Source: Ancylobacter sp. WKF20 (lineage in GTDB: Bacteria; Pseudomonadota; Alphaproteobacteria; Rhizobiales; Xanthobacteraceae). Taken from it: a DNA stretch of 64,000 bases. A model generated the notes under the pieces. The model did not search any database. It was given only the letters and a program-made list of their open reading frames with translations, and was not told the origin of the DNA. This document shows, piece after piece, positions 19,545-28,313 of this stretch (position 1 is its first letter; the number at the start of each line of letters is the position of its first letter). Made by a program: the position numbers and the translations under genes. Location: positions 3,702,001 through 3,766,000 of the forward strand of contig NZ_CP121679.1 in NCBI RefSeq assembly GCF_029760895.1, written 5' to 3'.

Positions 19545-21161
19545 ATGCCCGACCTCGCCCCCGAATCGCCCGTCTCCAACGCCCCCGACTGGACCGTCTC
19601 GGAACTCTCCGGCGCGCTCAAGCGCACGGTGGAGGATGCGTTCGGCCATGTGCGGGTGCGCGGAGAAATCTCCGGCTATCGCGGGCCGCATTCCTCGGGC
19701 CACGCCTATTTCAGCCTAAAGGACCAGAACGCCCGCATCGACGCGGTGGTGTGGAAGGGCGTGTTCGGCCGGCTCAAGCTGCGGCCCGAGGAAGGGCTGG
19801 AAGTGGTCGCCATCGGGCGCATCACCACCTTTCCCGGCAAGTCCTCCTACCAGATCGTCATCGAGCAGCTGGAATTCGCCGGCGCCGGCGCGATCATGGC
19901 GATGCTGGAGGAGAGGAAGCGCCGGCTCGGCGCCGAGGGCCTGTTCGCGCCCGAGCGCAAGCGCCGCCCGCCCTTCCTGCCGCGCGTCATCGGCGTCGTC
20001 ACCTCGCCGACCGGCGCGGTGATCCGCGACATTCTCCATCGCCTCGCCGATCGTTTCCCCCGCCATGTGCTGGTCTGGCCGGTGCGGGTGCAGGGCGACA
20101 CGTCCGGGGCGGAAGTCGCCGCCGCCATTCGCGGCTTCAACGCGCTTCCCGCCAACGGTCCCATTCCCCGCCCGGACGTGCTGATCGTCGCGCGCGGCGG
20201 CGGCTCGCTGGAAGACCTCTTGGGCTTTTCCGATGAGGCTGTGGTGCGGGCGGCGGCGGAAAGCGCCATCCCGCTCATTTCCGCCGTCGGTCACGAGACC
20301 GACGTGACGCTCATCGACTTCGCGGCGGATGTGCGCGCCCCGACGCCCACGGCGGCGGCGGAAATGGCGGTGCCGGTGCGCGGCGAGCTGATCGCCGGCA
20401 TTGAGAGCCTCAAGGCCCGGCTCACCGGCGCGCTGGTGCGCGGCACGGAGCGCCGGCGCACCGATCTGCGCTCCCTCGGCCGCCTGCTGCCGAGCGCCGA
20501 TGCGCTGCTCGCCGGCCCACGCCAGCGGCTGGACCTCGCGAGCGGGCGCCTGCCGCGCGCGCTGAAAGCCAATGCCGGCGCGCATCGCCTGCGCCTCACC
20601 CGCGCCGAGGCGCGCTTCTCGCCGCAGATGCTGGCGACGGCGCTGGGGCGGCGGCGCGAGCGGTTGATGCTGGTCGCCCCGCGCCTGCCCCTCTCGCTCA
20701 CCGGAAATACCGGTACGCACCGCAAGCGCCTGTCGCGCCTCGAAACCGGGCTCGGCCTTGCCGCGCAGGCCCAGCGCAACCGGCTGGAGCGCGGCCGCGA
20801 CCGGCTCGCCGGCCTTCTCGACCGGCTGCACCGCTGCCACCTGCAAAGCCGGCTCGACCGCGAGCGGCGGCTGGAGCGCGCCAGCCGGCTGCTCGACGCG
20901 CTGTCCTATAAGGGCGTGCTGGAACGCGGCTTCGCGCTGGTGCGCGATGGCGAGGGCACGCCGCTCCACGCCGCGGCGGCGGTCAGCGCCGGGCAGGCGC
21001 TGGAGATCGAGTTCCGCGACGGCCGCGTGGCGGCGACCGCAGGCGAGGGGCTTGCCCCGTCCGATCCCGGCACGCCCCCGCCCGCGCGCGCCCCGCGCAA
21101 GGCAAAGTCGTCACGCTCCTTGCCGGACGCGACCCGCCAACCCACCTTGTTCGGCAATTAG
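19545..21161 (+). CDS. xseA: Exodeoxyribonuclease VII large subunit
   Basis: A 538-residue subunit of the single-strand-specific exonuclease VII. The N-terminal OB-fold contains [29 protein letters not shown] around residues 38-65. The catalytic domain follows with [16 protein letters not shown] and [19 protein letters not shown], the family's nuclease signature, then [28 protein letters not shown] long basic coiled-coil region with repeated RLxLxR-type segments makes up residues 290-460. The ATG at 19545 fits the family start. The C-terminal tail is rich in Pro and Lys and longer than in E. coli. The small subunit gene xseB is not in this window. Confidence 0.95.
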   Translation: MPDLAPESPVSNAPDWTVSELSGALKRTVEDAFGHVRVRGEISGYRGPHSSGHAYFSLKDQNARIDAVVWKGVFGRLKLRPEEGLEVVAIGRITTFPGKSSYQIVIEQLEFAGAGAIMAMLEERKRRLGAEGLFAPERKRRPPFLPRVIGVVTSPTGAVIRDILHRLADRFPRHVLVWPVRVQGDTSGAEVAAAIRGFNALPANGPIPRPDVLIVARGGGSLEDLLGFSDEAVVRAAAESAIPLISAVGHETDVTLIDFAADVRAPTPTAAAEMAVPVRGELIAGIESLKARLTGALVRGTERRRTDLRSLGRLLPSADALLAGPRQRLDLASGRLPRALKANAGAHRLRLTRAEARFSPQMLATALGRRRERLMLVAPRLPLSLTGNTGTHRKRLSRLETGLGLAAQAQRNRLERGRDRLAGLLDRLHRCHLQSRLDRERRLERASRLLDALSYKGVLERGFALVRDGEGTPLHAAAAVSAGQALEIEFRDGRVAATAGEGLAPSDPGTPPPARAPRKAKSSRSLPDATRQPTLFGN

Positions 21162-21249
21162 CCGCTTCTCGCCGGTTGCCCCCTCGCTTGCGGGAAGGGC
21201 GGCCGATCCTTATTGTCGGGTAAAGCCGACCAACCGCATGAGCGGAAGC

Positions 21250-21474
21250 ATGAACCGCTTCGAACGTTTTTCTGCCTCCGGCGAAGCCGAGGTGCGCTAT
21301 CTCGACGGCGACTTCCGGGTCGTGCGTCCCGGCACCTTCGTGCGCTGCGCCGTGACCGGCCAGTCCATCCCGCTCGACGAGCTCCGCTACTGGAGCGTCG
21401 ATCTGCAGGAAGCCTATGCGACGCCGCAGGCGGTGCTGGCGCGCCTGCACCCGGATCGGCTCAAGTCCAGCTGA
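21250..21474 (+). CDS. DUF2093 domain-containing protein
   Basis: A 74-residue cytoplasmic protein of the DUF2093 family, widespread in Hyphomicrobiales and without a known function. Typical of the family are EVRYLDGDFRVVRPGTFVRCAVTG and IPLDELRYWSVDLQEAY. The start at 21250 (MNRFERF) is preceded by GCGGAAG; an in-frame ATG at 21238 would add four residues (MSGS). Relatives are usually found next to xseA and lpxK, as here, which supports a conserved but unexplained neighbourhood. Convergent with lpxK. Confidence 0.85.
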   Translation: MNRFERFSASGEAEVRYLDGDFRVVRPGTFVRCAVTGQSIPLDELRYWSVDLQEAYATPQAVLARLHPDRLKSS

Positions 21475-21492
21475 CGTCCCGCTGACGCCCGT

Positions 21493-22503
21493 TCAGTCGA
21501 CGCGCAGGGCGCTCGCCATCAGCCGGTCGAGCGTCTTGGCGCTGCTCGGCTCCAGCGCCAGCCGCACCGGCAGAACCTCGCTCATTTCCAGCAATCCCCG
21601 CCCGGCCTCGGTGCTGGCGAGCCGCGCCGCGTCCTTTTCCGTGGTGACGAGCAGCAGGTCCGCGCGCGCCGCCTGCACCTGAAGCTCGGCGATCTCACCG
21701 GGCGTGAACACATGGTGGTCGGGGAAGGCGCGGGTGACCGTGGTGAGCACGCCGAGCGTGCGCAGCGTGTCGAAGAACTTGGCCGGGCGGCCGATGCCGG
21801 CATAGGCCAGCACGCGCCGGCCGAACAGCCGGGCGACCGTGTGCGCATCCGGCGCGAGGCGCCCGCGCAGCACATGGATGCCCGCCGCATAGCCGTCGCG
21901 CGCCACGCGCTCGCCCGGCGCGCCCTCGCCGACGATCAGCAGCGCCTGCGCCCGGTCGAGCTGCGGGCGCAGCGGCGCGCGCAGCGGACCCGCCGGCAGG
22001 CACAGCCCGTTGCCGACGCCGACCCCCGCATCGACCACGAGGATGGACAGAGTCTTGGCGATGGCGGGGTTCTGGAAGCCGTCATCCATCAGCACGATAT
22101 CGGCGCCGCTCTGCGCCGCCATCTGCGCGCCGAGCAGCCGGTCGCGCGCCACATAGGTCGGCGCGGCGCGGGCGAGCAGCAGCGGCTCGTCGCCGACATC
22201 GGCGGCGGTGCTGCCGCGCGGATCGACCCGCAGCGGCCCGCGCTCGCGCCCGCCATAGCCGCGCGTGACGATGACCGGGGTGTGCTTCTGCGCCAACAGC
22301 CGCCGCGCGAGCTGGATCACCGTCGGCGTCTTGCCGGCCCCGCCCACCGTCGGGTTGCCGACGCAGATCACCGGCACGCCGATGGCGGTGCCGGCGGTGC
22401 GCAGCCGCGCCAGCGTCACCCCGCCGACCAGGGCGCCGAGCGGCGAGAGCAGATGCGCCGCCAGCGTGGGGTCGCGTTGCCACCAGAACTTCGGCGCCTG
22501 CAT
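21493..22503 (-). CDS. lpxK: Tetraacyldisaccharide 4'-kinase
   Basis: A 336-residue inner-membrane-associated kinase that phosphorylates the lipid A precursor at the 4' position. The N terminus MQAPKFWWQRDPTLAAHLLSPLG includes the hydrophobic membrane anchor. The Walker A motif is GNPTVGGAGKTP near residue 50, followed by VIVTRGYGGRERGPL and the catalytic-site stretch IVLMDDGFQNPAI, all standard for LpxK. It is the third gene in a cluster reading acyltransferase-waaA-lpxK, with three bases between waaA and lpxK, so the last steps of lipid A-Kdo assembly are expressed together. Confidence 0.95.
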   Translation of the reverse strand: MQAPKFWWQRDPTLAAHLLSPLGALVGGVTLARLRTAGTAIGVPVICVGNPTVGGAGKTPTVIQLARRLLAQKHTPVIVTRGYGGRERGPLRVDPRGSTAADVGDEPLLLARAAPTYVARDRLLGAQMAAQSGADIVLMDDGFQNPAIAKTLSILVVDAGVGVGNGLCLPAGPLRAPLRPQLDRAQALLIVGEGAPGERVARDGYAAGIHVLRGRLAPDAHTVARLFGRRVLAYAGIGRPAKFFDTLRTLGVLTTVTRAFPDHHVFTPGEIAELQVQAARADLLLVTTEKDAARLASTEAGRGLLEMSEVLPVRLALEPSSAKTLDRLMASALRVD

Positions 22504-22506
22504 CCT

Positions 22507-23802
22507 TCAGCGCCTTTCGAGACGGATCTGCACCAGATAGGGGTCGATGGCGACCAGCGTGCGCCCCAGCGCCCCGCCGAAGCTGTCGATGGTCGCCTGT
22601 CCGTCGCGGATCATGCGCTCGCGCGCCGCCGTGTCCTTCAGCAGGGTGAAGGCGGTGGCGGCCAGCGCGCGGGCGTCCTCCACCTGCACCGCGCCGCGAT
22701 TGGCGTCGAGCTCGCTGTAGAGATCGCTGAAATTGGTGGTGTGCGGGCCGTGCAGGATGGCCATGTCGAGCTTGATCGGCTCGATCGGGTTCTGCCCGCC
22801 CTTGCGGGCCAGCGAACCGCCGAGAAAGGCGACGGCGCCGAGCCGGTAGAACAGGCCGAGCTCGCCGATCGTGTCGGCGACATAGATCGCGGTGCCCTTG
22901 TCGGGCAGATAGCCGTCGCTGCGCAGCACCGCCGGGCAGCCGGCCTCATTGGCGAGGCGCGCCACCTCCAGCCCGCGCTCGGGATGGCGGGGGGCGATGA
23001 TGGTGAGCAGGTTCGGAATTTCCGCCGCGAGGCGCTGATGCGCCTCGATCAGCACCTCCTCCTCGCCCGGATGGGTGGAGGCGGCGACGAACACGGTGCG
23101 CCCGGTGGAGGCGGCGCGGAGCTGGTCGAAGGCGACGAGATCAACCGGCGGCGGGGGCGAGTCGAATTTCAGATTGCCGGTCACCGCCACGCGCGGCGCG
23201 CCGAGGCCGCGCAGCCGCTCGGCATCGTCCGGCGCCTGCGCGAGGCACAGATCGACCCGCGCCAGCAGCGCGCCGACGCTGCCGCCCACCTTCTGCCAGT
23301 TGGCGAAGGATTTCGGCGACATGCGCGCATTGACCAGCACCAGCGGCGTGCGCCGGGCATTCACCTCGATCAGCAGGTTCGGCCACAGCTCGGATTCGAC
23401 CAGCAGCACGAGGTCCGGCCGCCAGTGCTTGAGGAAGCGGCGCAGAAAGAGCGGGGAATCCAGCGGCACGAACTGGTGCACGATGTCCGGTGGCAGGCGT
23501 GAGGCGGCGAGCCGGGCCGAGGTCACCGTGCCCGAGGTCAGCAGCACCTTGAAGCCGCGCGCCCGCAGCTTGTCCATCAGCGGCAGCACGGCCAGCATCT
23601 CGCCGACGCTCGCGCCATGCACCCAGACCAGCGGCCCCTTGGGGCGCGGCAGCCCGGCCCGGCCGAAGCGCTCGCGCAGCCGCGCCGGTTCCTCCTTGCC
23701 GCGCTTCAGCCGGCCGATCAGCATCAGCCGGACAAAGGGCGTGGCCAGCCAGGTCGCCAGCCGATAGCCGCGGATGAGGAAGGTCGAGCGGGCCTTAGCC
23801 AT
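22507..23802 (-). CDS. waaA: 3-deoxy-D-manno-octulosonic acid (Kdo) transferase
   Basis: A 431-residue glycosyltransferase (family GT30) that adds Kdo to lipid IVA at the inner membrane. After a membrane-anchoring N terminus (residues 8-32) comes VWVHGASVGEMLAVLPL with the catalytic Glu, then VLLTSGTVTSARLAASRLP and LVLLVESELWPNLL. The C-terminal nucleotide-sugar domain contains VAASTHPGEEEVLIEAH, APRHPERGLEVARL and LARKGGQNPIEPIKLDMAILHGPHTTNF. The start ATG at 23802 overlaps the end of the acyltransferase gene by eight bases. The reading frame continues upstream without a stop, but that part is the shadow of the acyltransferase gene. Confidence 0.95.
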   Translation of the reverse strand: MAKARSTFLIRGYRLATWLATPFVRLMLIGRLKRGKEEPARLRERFGRAGLPRPKGPLVWVHGASVGEMLAVLPLMDKLRARGFKVLLTSGTVTSARLAASRLPPDIVHQFVPLDSPLFLRRFLKHWRPDLVLLVESELWPNLLIEVNARRTPLVLVNARMSPKSFANWQKVGGSVGALLARVDLCLAQAPDDAERLRGLGAPRVAVTGNLKFDSPPPPVDLVAFDQLRAASTGRTVFVAASTHPGEEEVLIEAHQRLAAEIPNLLTIIAPRHPERGLEVARLANEAGCPAVLRSDGYLPDKGTAIYVADTIGELGLFYRLGAVAFLGGSLARKGGQNPIEPIKLDMAILHGPHTTNFSDLYSELDANRGAVQVEDARALAATAFTLLKDTAARERMIRDGQATIDSFGGALGRTLVAIDPYLVQIRLERR

Positions 23803-24529
23803 TGGGCGTTCCGGCGCCGGCATCCCGGCCGGCGCTGGCCGGTGCGGGCCGCCCGACCAGCGCCTCGGCGCGCGCGGTGGCTTCCTCGAGCTGGCGCTGC
23901 AGCTCGCGGCGGGCGGCCTCCAGCTCCTGCGGCCCGGCATCCGCCGGCACCAGCACGCCATCGCCCGCCACCACGGCGGCGCGGCCGAAGGGCAGATGGA
24001 TCGCCGCGCGGTCCCAGCTCTTCGCCAGGATGCGGCGCGAGGTGGCGATGGCGACGGGATAGATCGGCCGGCCGGAATGCTTGGCGATGGTGATGACGCC
24101 GAGCCCGGCGATGCGGGAGATCTTCGGCACATCCGCCGTCATCGCGACATTGGTGCCTTCCGACAGATGGCGGATCATCTCCAGCGTCGCGTTGAACCCG
24201 CCCTTGACGCGGAAGTCGCGCCCCTGCGCGCCCGAGCCGCGCACCGTGCCGATGCCCAGCGCCTCGGCGGCGATGGCGTTCACATCGGCATCGGCGCTGC
24301 GCGAGATCATGACACGGGCCCGGTGATACGGCTTCACCAGGAACGGGGTGAGGAAATGCTGCCCATGCCAGAAGGTCAGGATCATCGGCAGTTGGGCATC
24401 GGCCAGATCATAGAGATTGGCCGGCTCCATCACCACGCGCTGGGTACGCCAGACGAAACGCAGATAGCCGGCCATGCTCCGGCCGAGCACGGTCCGCACT
24501 GTCTGCGACGTGCGCAGTCTACGCCACAT
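23795..24529 (-). CDS. DUF374 lysophospholipid acyltransferase family protein
   Basis: A 244-residue protein of the DUF374 branch of acyltransferases, found with Kdo-transferase genes in alphaproteobacteria. The visible hallmarks are LTFWHGQHFLTPFL near residue 52, the His-containing active site that replaces the usual HxxxxD, followed by VMISRSADADVNAIAAEALG and VAMTADVPKISRIAGLGVI. The likely job is acylation or trafficking of a lipid A or phospholipid precursor at the inner membrane; the exact reaction is unknown. It overlaps waaA by eight bases and follows the DUF4170 gene by 17 bases. Confidence 0.85.
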   Translation of the reverse strand: MWRRLRTSQTVRTVLGRSMAGYLRFVWRTQRVVMEPANLYDLADAQLPMILTFWHGQHFLTPFLVKPYHRARVMISRSADADVNAIAAEALGIGTVRGSGAQGRDFRVKGGFNATLEMIRHLSEGTNVAMTADVPKISRIAGLGVITIAKHSGRPIYPVAIATSRRILAKSWDRAAIHLPFGRAAVVAGDGVLVPADAGPQELEAARRELQRQLEEATARAEALVGRPAPASAGRDAGAGTPNG

Positions 24530-24546
24530 TGTCCGGGGCCGCAGCG

Positions 24547-24783
24547 TCAGCGCGCGGCCGGGCTGGTCTCGGGATCCAGCAGGCGATGCAGATGGACGAC
24601 GAAATAGCGCATCTGGGCATTGTCCACCGTCTGCTGCGCCTTGGCTTTCCAGGCGGCATGGGCGGTGGCGTAGTTCGGAAAGATGCCCACGACGTCGAGC
24701 TTGTCGAGATCCTTGAAGGTGACGCCGTCAAGGCTTTCGAGTTCGCCGCCGAAAACCAGATGAAGAAGCTGAGGGGTGGTCAT
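24547..24783 (-). CDS. DUF4170 family protein
   Basis: A 78-residue cytoplasmic protein. Segments LLHLVFGGELESLDGVTFKDLDKLDVVG and FPNYATAHAAWKAKAQQTVDNAQMRYFVVHLHRLLDP (quoted in part) are the DUF4170 family pattern. The family is confined largely to alphaproteobacteria and sits in lipid A/Kdo clusters, as here between the cysQ-like gene and the acyltransferase gene. No function is known. The ATG at 24783 is followed by MTTPQLLHLVF, the standard start; the frame is open further upstream but that part is not conserved-looking. Confidence 0.85.
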   Translation of the reverse strand: MTTPQLLHLVFGGELESLDGVTFKDLDKLDVVGIFPNYATAHAAWKAKAQQTVDNAQMRYFVVHLHRLLDPETSPAAR

Positions 24784-24850
24784 GAGCCCAGTCTGCTGCC
24801 GTTGTTTCCGATCCGGGTAGCTCGCCCGCGCGGATTCCGTCGCCGCGCCC

Positions 24851-25678
24851 TCAGCGCACGGCATCCATCAGCGAGGGATGCAGCAGCGCGCCGGACGACA
24901 CCAGCGCTCCATGGCGCGGTATCGGAGCGTTGTAGGCGAGCGGAAGCCCGTCGAGGGTGGTGAGGCGTCCCCCTGCTTCGTGCACCAAAAGGTCGGCGGC
25001 GGCAAGGTCCCAGTCGTTACCATTGGGCGAGGCGAAGGCGGCATCGAGCTCGCCGGTGGCGACGCGGGCGATGCGCAGGGCGAGCGAGCGGATCCGCTGC
25101 ACCCGGTGGGCGGTGCCCGCGCGGTCGATATGGTTGAGGAAGGGCACCGGCCCGTCGACGCGCGCCCCGGCAAGATTCGGCGCCTGCGAGGCCTCGATCG
25201 CCCGCCCGTTGCGGGTCGCCCCGCCGCCGCGCACGGCGATGAACAGTTCTTCCGTCACCGGGGCGAACAGCGCGCCGGCGATGGGGCGGCCATCCTCCAC
25301 CAGCGCGGCCTCGACGCACCAGTCCGCCCCGCCGGCCATATAGGCGCGGGTGCCGTCGATCGGATCGACGATCCAGACCCGGCGGCGCGTCAGGCGCGAG
25401 GGCTCGTCCACCGTCTCTTCCGACAGCCAGCCATAATCCGGGCCGATGAGGCTGAGCCGCTCGCGCAGCATCAGGTCGACGGCCAGGTCCGCCTCGGTCA
25501 CCGGCGAGTCATTGTGCTTCGACCAAGACTTCACCCCGTCGCGGAACATGGCGACCGCCACGGCGCCGGCGGCGACCACGGCTTCGGCAAGGTGCCCTGC
25601 CGCGACGGCCGGATCGGCCAGCGGATCAGCCAGTGGGGCGTGCGGCGGGGTTGGGCGGTCGGCGGCGTTCTCGCTCAT
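24851..25678 (-). CDS. cysQ: Inositol monophosphatase family protein, CysQ-like
   Basis: A 275-residue metal-dependent phosphatase of the inositol monophosphatase superfamily, probably 3'(2'),5'-bisphosphate nucleotidase. Metal-binding motifs are visible: WLSEETVDE (Glu of the first site), WIVDPIDGTRAYM near residue 105 (the DPIDGT signature) and NDWDLAAADLLVHEAGG near residue 222. CysQ hydrolyses 3'-phosphoadenosine 5'-phosphate formed during sulfate assimilation. In alphaproteobacteria a CysQ-like gene often heads the DUF4170-DUF374-waaA-lpxK cluster, as seen here, and the real substrate in that setting is not certain. The N terminus has a short Pro/Asp-rich extension. Confidence 0.86.
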   Translation of the reverse strand: MSENAADRPTPPHAPLADPLADPAVAAGHLAEAVVAAGAVAVAMFRDGVKSWSKHNDSPVTEADLAVDLMLRERLSLIGPDYGWLSEETVDEPSRLTRRRVWIVDPIDGTRAYMAGGADWCVEAALVEDGRPIAGALFAPVTEELFIAVRGGGATRNGRAIEASQAPNLAGARVDGPVPFLNHIDRAGTAHRVQRIRSLALRIARVATGELDAAFASPNGNDWDLAAADLLVHEAGGRLTTLDGLPLAYNAPIPRHGALVSSGALLHPSLMDAVR

Positions 25679-25895
25679 GCCGGGGGCTTAAGCGCAGCGG
25701 CGGGCGCTGGCAACCGCCAGATGAGCATGGAGGCCCCGCGCGGCAAGCTTCCGTCAAGCATAGCGGGCGGAAGTGGCTGTGCTTCCGGCGCGAAGAAACG
25801 GTCAACCATGTCCCTTAAGCCGGAAGCGAGGGGTCGAACGTTAGCTTGCCGATACGACCGGGGCCGTCAGAGCCTGAAAACCGGCAGGGATTACG

Positions 25896-26492
25896 ATGAT
25901 GCGTCCATTCCGAGCGGCGGCGCGAGCTGCCGAGCCGATCTTTCCCTATGTCTGCCTGGAACGCCCGCGGGCGGCGACCGACTGGCCGCTGGTGTTCCAG
26001 TCGATCGACCCCCCCGCCGACAATGGCGTGCGCCGGGTAGAGCTGCATCCTGACCATCTGGTGCTGCGCCGGCGCACGGCTGGCGTGCCGATGAAGCTCA
26101 CTCTGCCGCTCGCGGCCTATCAGGGCCTCGCGGTCGCGCTGCTCGACCCGCAGGGCGAGGATGAGGGCGTCGCCATCGTGCTGGTCCATGCCGATCCGGC
26201 GCTGTCGGTGACGCTCTATTCCGCGCCGCATATCGACGATGTCGTCGCCGAATGGCGCGGCTGGAGCGCGGCGCTCGGCCTGCCCATGCTGGTGACGGAA
26301 GCCGACGGTACCCGCCGCCCGGCCTATGGCATGATCGGGCGCGTCACGGTCGCCACGCCCCGGCTGCGCCGGCGCGGGCGCGGCGCGCTCAAGCACCGCC
26401 GCCCGACCATGCTGCGCCGCCGTGCCGCCGGCCGTCCGCTCGGCGATCTCGACGTGCATCGTGGCGAGCGCGAGCTGATCGCGCGGGACTGA
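25896..26492 (+). CDS. DUF6101 family protein
   Basis: A 198-residue protein of a family found mainly in Hyphomicrobiales. The middle is a PilZ-like or beta-rich region with VRRVELHPDHLVLRRRTAGVPMKLTLPLAAYQGLAVAL (read in pieces) and ends in a strongly basic tail (RRRGRGALKHRRPTMLRRRAAG) that could bind nucleic acid or membrane phosphate groups. No signal peptide or membrane segment is seen. Two adjacent ATGs mark the start (25896 and 25899). Function unknown. The gene is divergent from cysQ, with 217 bases between them. Confidence 0.75.
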   Translation: MMRPFRAAARAAEPIFPYVCLERPRAATDWPLVFQSIDPPADNGVRRVELHPDHLVLRRRTAGVPMKLTLPLAAYQGLAVALLDPQGEDEGVAIVLVHADPALSVTLYSAPHIDDVVAEWRGWSAALGLPMLVTEADGTRRPAYGMIGRVTVATPRLRRRGRGALKHRRPTMLRRRAAGRPLGDLDVHRGERELIARD

Positions 26493-26598
26493 CGCGGCCC
26501 TTGGGCGCGCGCCGCCATGGTGCTGCTGCAATGGCGGGACATGACACGGGCATTCCGTCACCCCGCGCGTTGCAGCGCCGTCGCGTTCGAGACCCATC

Positions 26599-26946
26599 AT
26601 GACGAACAGGCTGTCCCTCGCTTTCGCCGCCTTGCTGCTGGCGTCGACCGTTGCCTCCGCCAGCCCCTGCACCCAGGCCGCCGACGACACGCAGGCGGCG
26701 CTCGACCGGATGATCGCGGATCTCGCCGCCGGCGGCCCGCCCGCGCCGGAAAGCGACGCGGCGCTGCTTAGCCATGACCCCTCGCCGTCCAGCATGGCCA
26801 AGGTCGAGGCGGAGATCGGCGATGGCGTGAAGCCGGAAATCGCGCAGAAGGCGCTGGAGCGCGCCCGCGCCGCCGCCGCCGCCGGCAATGAGGATGGCTG
26901 CCAGAAAGAGGTCGCCGCCGCGCGCGACGCCATCGGGCTGCAGTAG
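26599..26946 (+). CDS. Small secreted hypothetical protein
   Basis: A 115-residue protein with a clear signal peptide, MTNRLSLAFAALLLASTVASA, cleaved after about residue 21. The mature part starts SPCTQ, is mostly helical and Ala/Glu-rich, and has two Cys (near residues 24 and 99) that could form a disulfide in the periplasm. Positions 60-110 (EAEIGDGVKPEIAQKALERARAA in part) look like two short helices of a four-helix type. I do not recognise a family. It follows the DUF6101 gene by 106 bases and has its own reading frame with a plausible start. Confidence 0.65.
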   Translation: MTNRLSLAFAALLLASTVASASPCTQAADDTQAALDRMIADLAAGGPPAPESDAALLSHDPSPSSMAKVEAEIGDGVKPEIAQKALERARAAAAAGNEDGCQKEVAAARDAIGLQ

Positions 26947-26967
26947 CGGCCGGCCTGCAGGAGCGGT

Positions 26968-27642
26968 TCAGTCGCCGCCGGAGCGGCCGACCGGATGGAT
27001 GAGGTGGCCGTGAAACGCCCAGGCGGTCAGCGATAGCCCCGCCAGCAGCACCGCGCCGCTGATGAGCGCCCGGCTGAGGCCGGCGGCGTCCAGCATCAGG
27101 GCGCCGATGCCGGCACCCACGACGAAACAGCCCCAGGAGCCCGCATAGGCGATGGCCTCGGCCGGCTTGCTCGTGCCCTTGGACAGCCGCGCCAGCGACT
27201 GGCCGAGGCCGAACAGCGCCCCGGTGACGAAGCTCTTGCCGATATCGGCGCCGGCGATGATCTGGTGCACGCTGTTCTGCATGCCCATCGCCACGGCCAC
27301 CGGCACCAGCGAGGACACGCCGAGCCCGGCGGCGGTGAGCCCGGCCGCCAGCGCGAACAGCGCCACCTCGACGCCGAGAATGCTCACCAGCTTCCAGTCA
27401 CCGGTGGCATCGGCCACCCGCGTGCCGACAAAGGCGCCGAGCACGAAGCTGGCGATGATGGTGGCGGTGAGCCCGGCGAGATCCCAATGGGCGTTGGCGA
27501 TCTGGATGCCGAGGCGCGTGCTGTTGCCGCTCATGAAGGAGAGGAACAGTCCACCCAGATGCGCATAGCCGACCGCGTCGACAAAGCCGGCGATCAGCGT
27601 GGCCAGGCTGGCGAAGATGAGCGGGCGATAGGCCGTGGGCAT
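26968..27642 (-). CDS. YoaK/DUF1275 family membrane protein
   Basis: A 224-residue inner-membrane protein with six to seven hydrophobic helices. The family signature is in the first half: FVDAVGYAHLGGLFLSFMSGNSTRLG, read here around residues 20-45, followed by GTRVADATGDW. A second conserved part is GMQNSVHQIIAGADIGKSFVTGAL near residue 120. YoaK/DUF1275 proteins occur in many bacteria, but no transported substrate is known. It converges on the small secreted gene and is divergent from nothing obvious, the next gene upstream being on the same strand 160 bases away. Confidence 0.88.
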   Translation of the reverse strand: MPTAYRPLIFASLATLIAGFVDAVGYAHLGGLFLSFMSGNSTRLGIQIANAHWDLAGLTATIIASFVLGAFVGTRVADATGDWKLVSILGVEVALFALAAGLTAAGLGVSSLVPVAVAMGMQNSVHQIIAGADIGKSFVTGALFGLGQSLARLSKGTSKPAEAIAYAGSWGCFVVGAGIGALMLDAAGLSRALISGAVLLAGLSLTAWAFHGHLIHPVGRSGGD

Positions 27643-27802
27643 GGCGGAGAATTCAGCTCGGCGAAGAAAAGGGCGCTCGAGGCGCCCCTTTCGATGCGAT
27701 ACGGCGCGCGCGGCGCCGGGCGGGCAGGCGACGATGCCGCCTCATCCGGCCGATCCGAGGTGAGCCGGATCAGGCCGGACGCGATCCGGGGATCACGCGA
27801 TA

Positions 27803-28129
27803 TCAGGGGCAGACGTGGGTCCAGCCGCCACCCCAGTTGCGGCGCCAGAAGCAGCCGGGACGCTCCGGCGGGCCCCAGGCGCGGGCATAGGGCGGCACGG
27901 TGCCGTAGGTCCAGTTGGGGCGCCACCAGCAGTGCCACACGCCGCAGACCCAGCGCACATTCTCGGTGAGCTGGATGGAGGGCATGGCGGTGCCGAGCGC
28001 CGGGCCGGCGACCGCGGCGTGCGCCGAGGTGCCGCCAAGGCCGGCGGCCGCGAGGGTGGCCGCGCCGACAGCGAGGCCGAGAAGGTTCTTGCGCAGGGAT
28101 GAGGAGAAGGCCGCGAAACGGTTCCGCAT
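27803..28129 (-). CDS. Small secreted Trp/Cys-rich protein
   Basis: A 108-residue protein with a basic N terminus and a signal peptide, cleaved near residue 38 after SAHA. The mature 70 residues are unusual: RWVCGVWHCWWRPNW, then PERPGCFWRRNWGGGWTHVCP, giving about nine Trp and four Cys, likely two disulfides. Similar short Trp/Cys/Gly-rich exported proteins occur in Hyphomicrobiales and have no assigned role; an envelope or surface function is a guess. Start at 28129 is the only one with a good signal sequence. No operon partner is visible. Confidence 0.68.
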   Translation of the reverse strand: MRNRFAAFSSSLRKNLLGLAVGAATLAAAGLGGTSAHAAVAGPALGTAMPSIQLTENVRWVCGVWHCWWRPNWTYGTVPPYARAWGPPERPGCFWRRNWGGGWTHVCP

Positions 28130-28313
28130 GGAACGCTCCCGAGGATGTGACCAGACGGGTCAAACTATCACGGGCTTTGCGGCCCGGCACGCCTAAGTCC
28201 ATGCCAAGGCGAAAATTTCTTGAACATGGTTTCTTCTCAGCCGGCTGGATTTCGTCCCGCCGGCTCCCTTAAGCTCACGGACAAACGCGCCCTGACGCGC
28301 CGGAGGTAACGCC

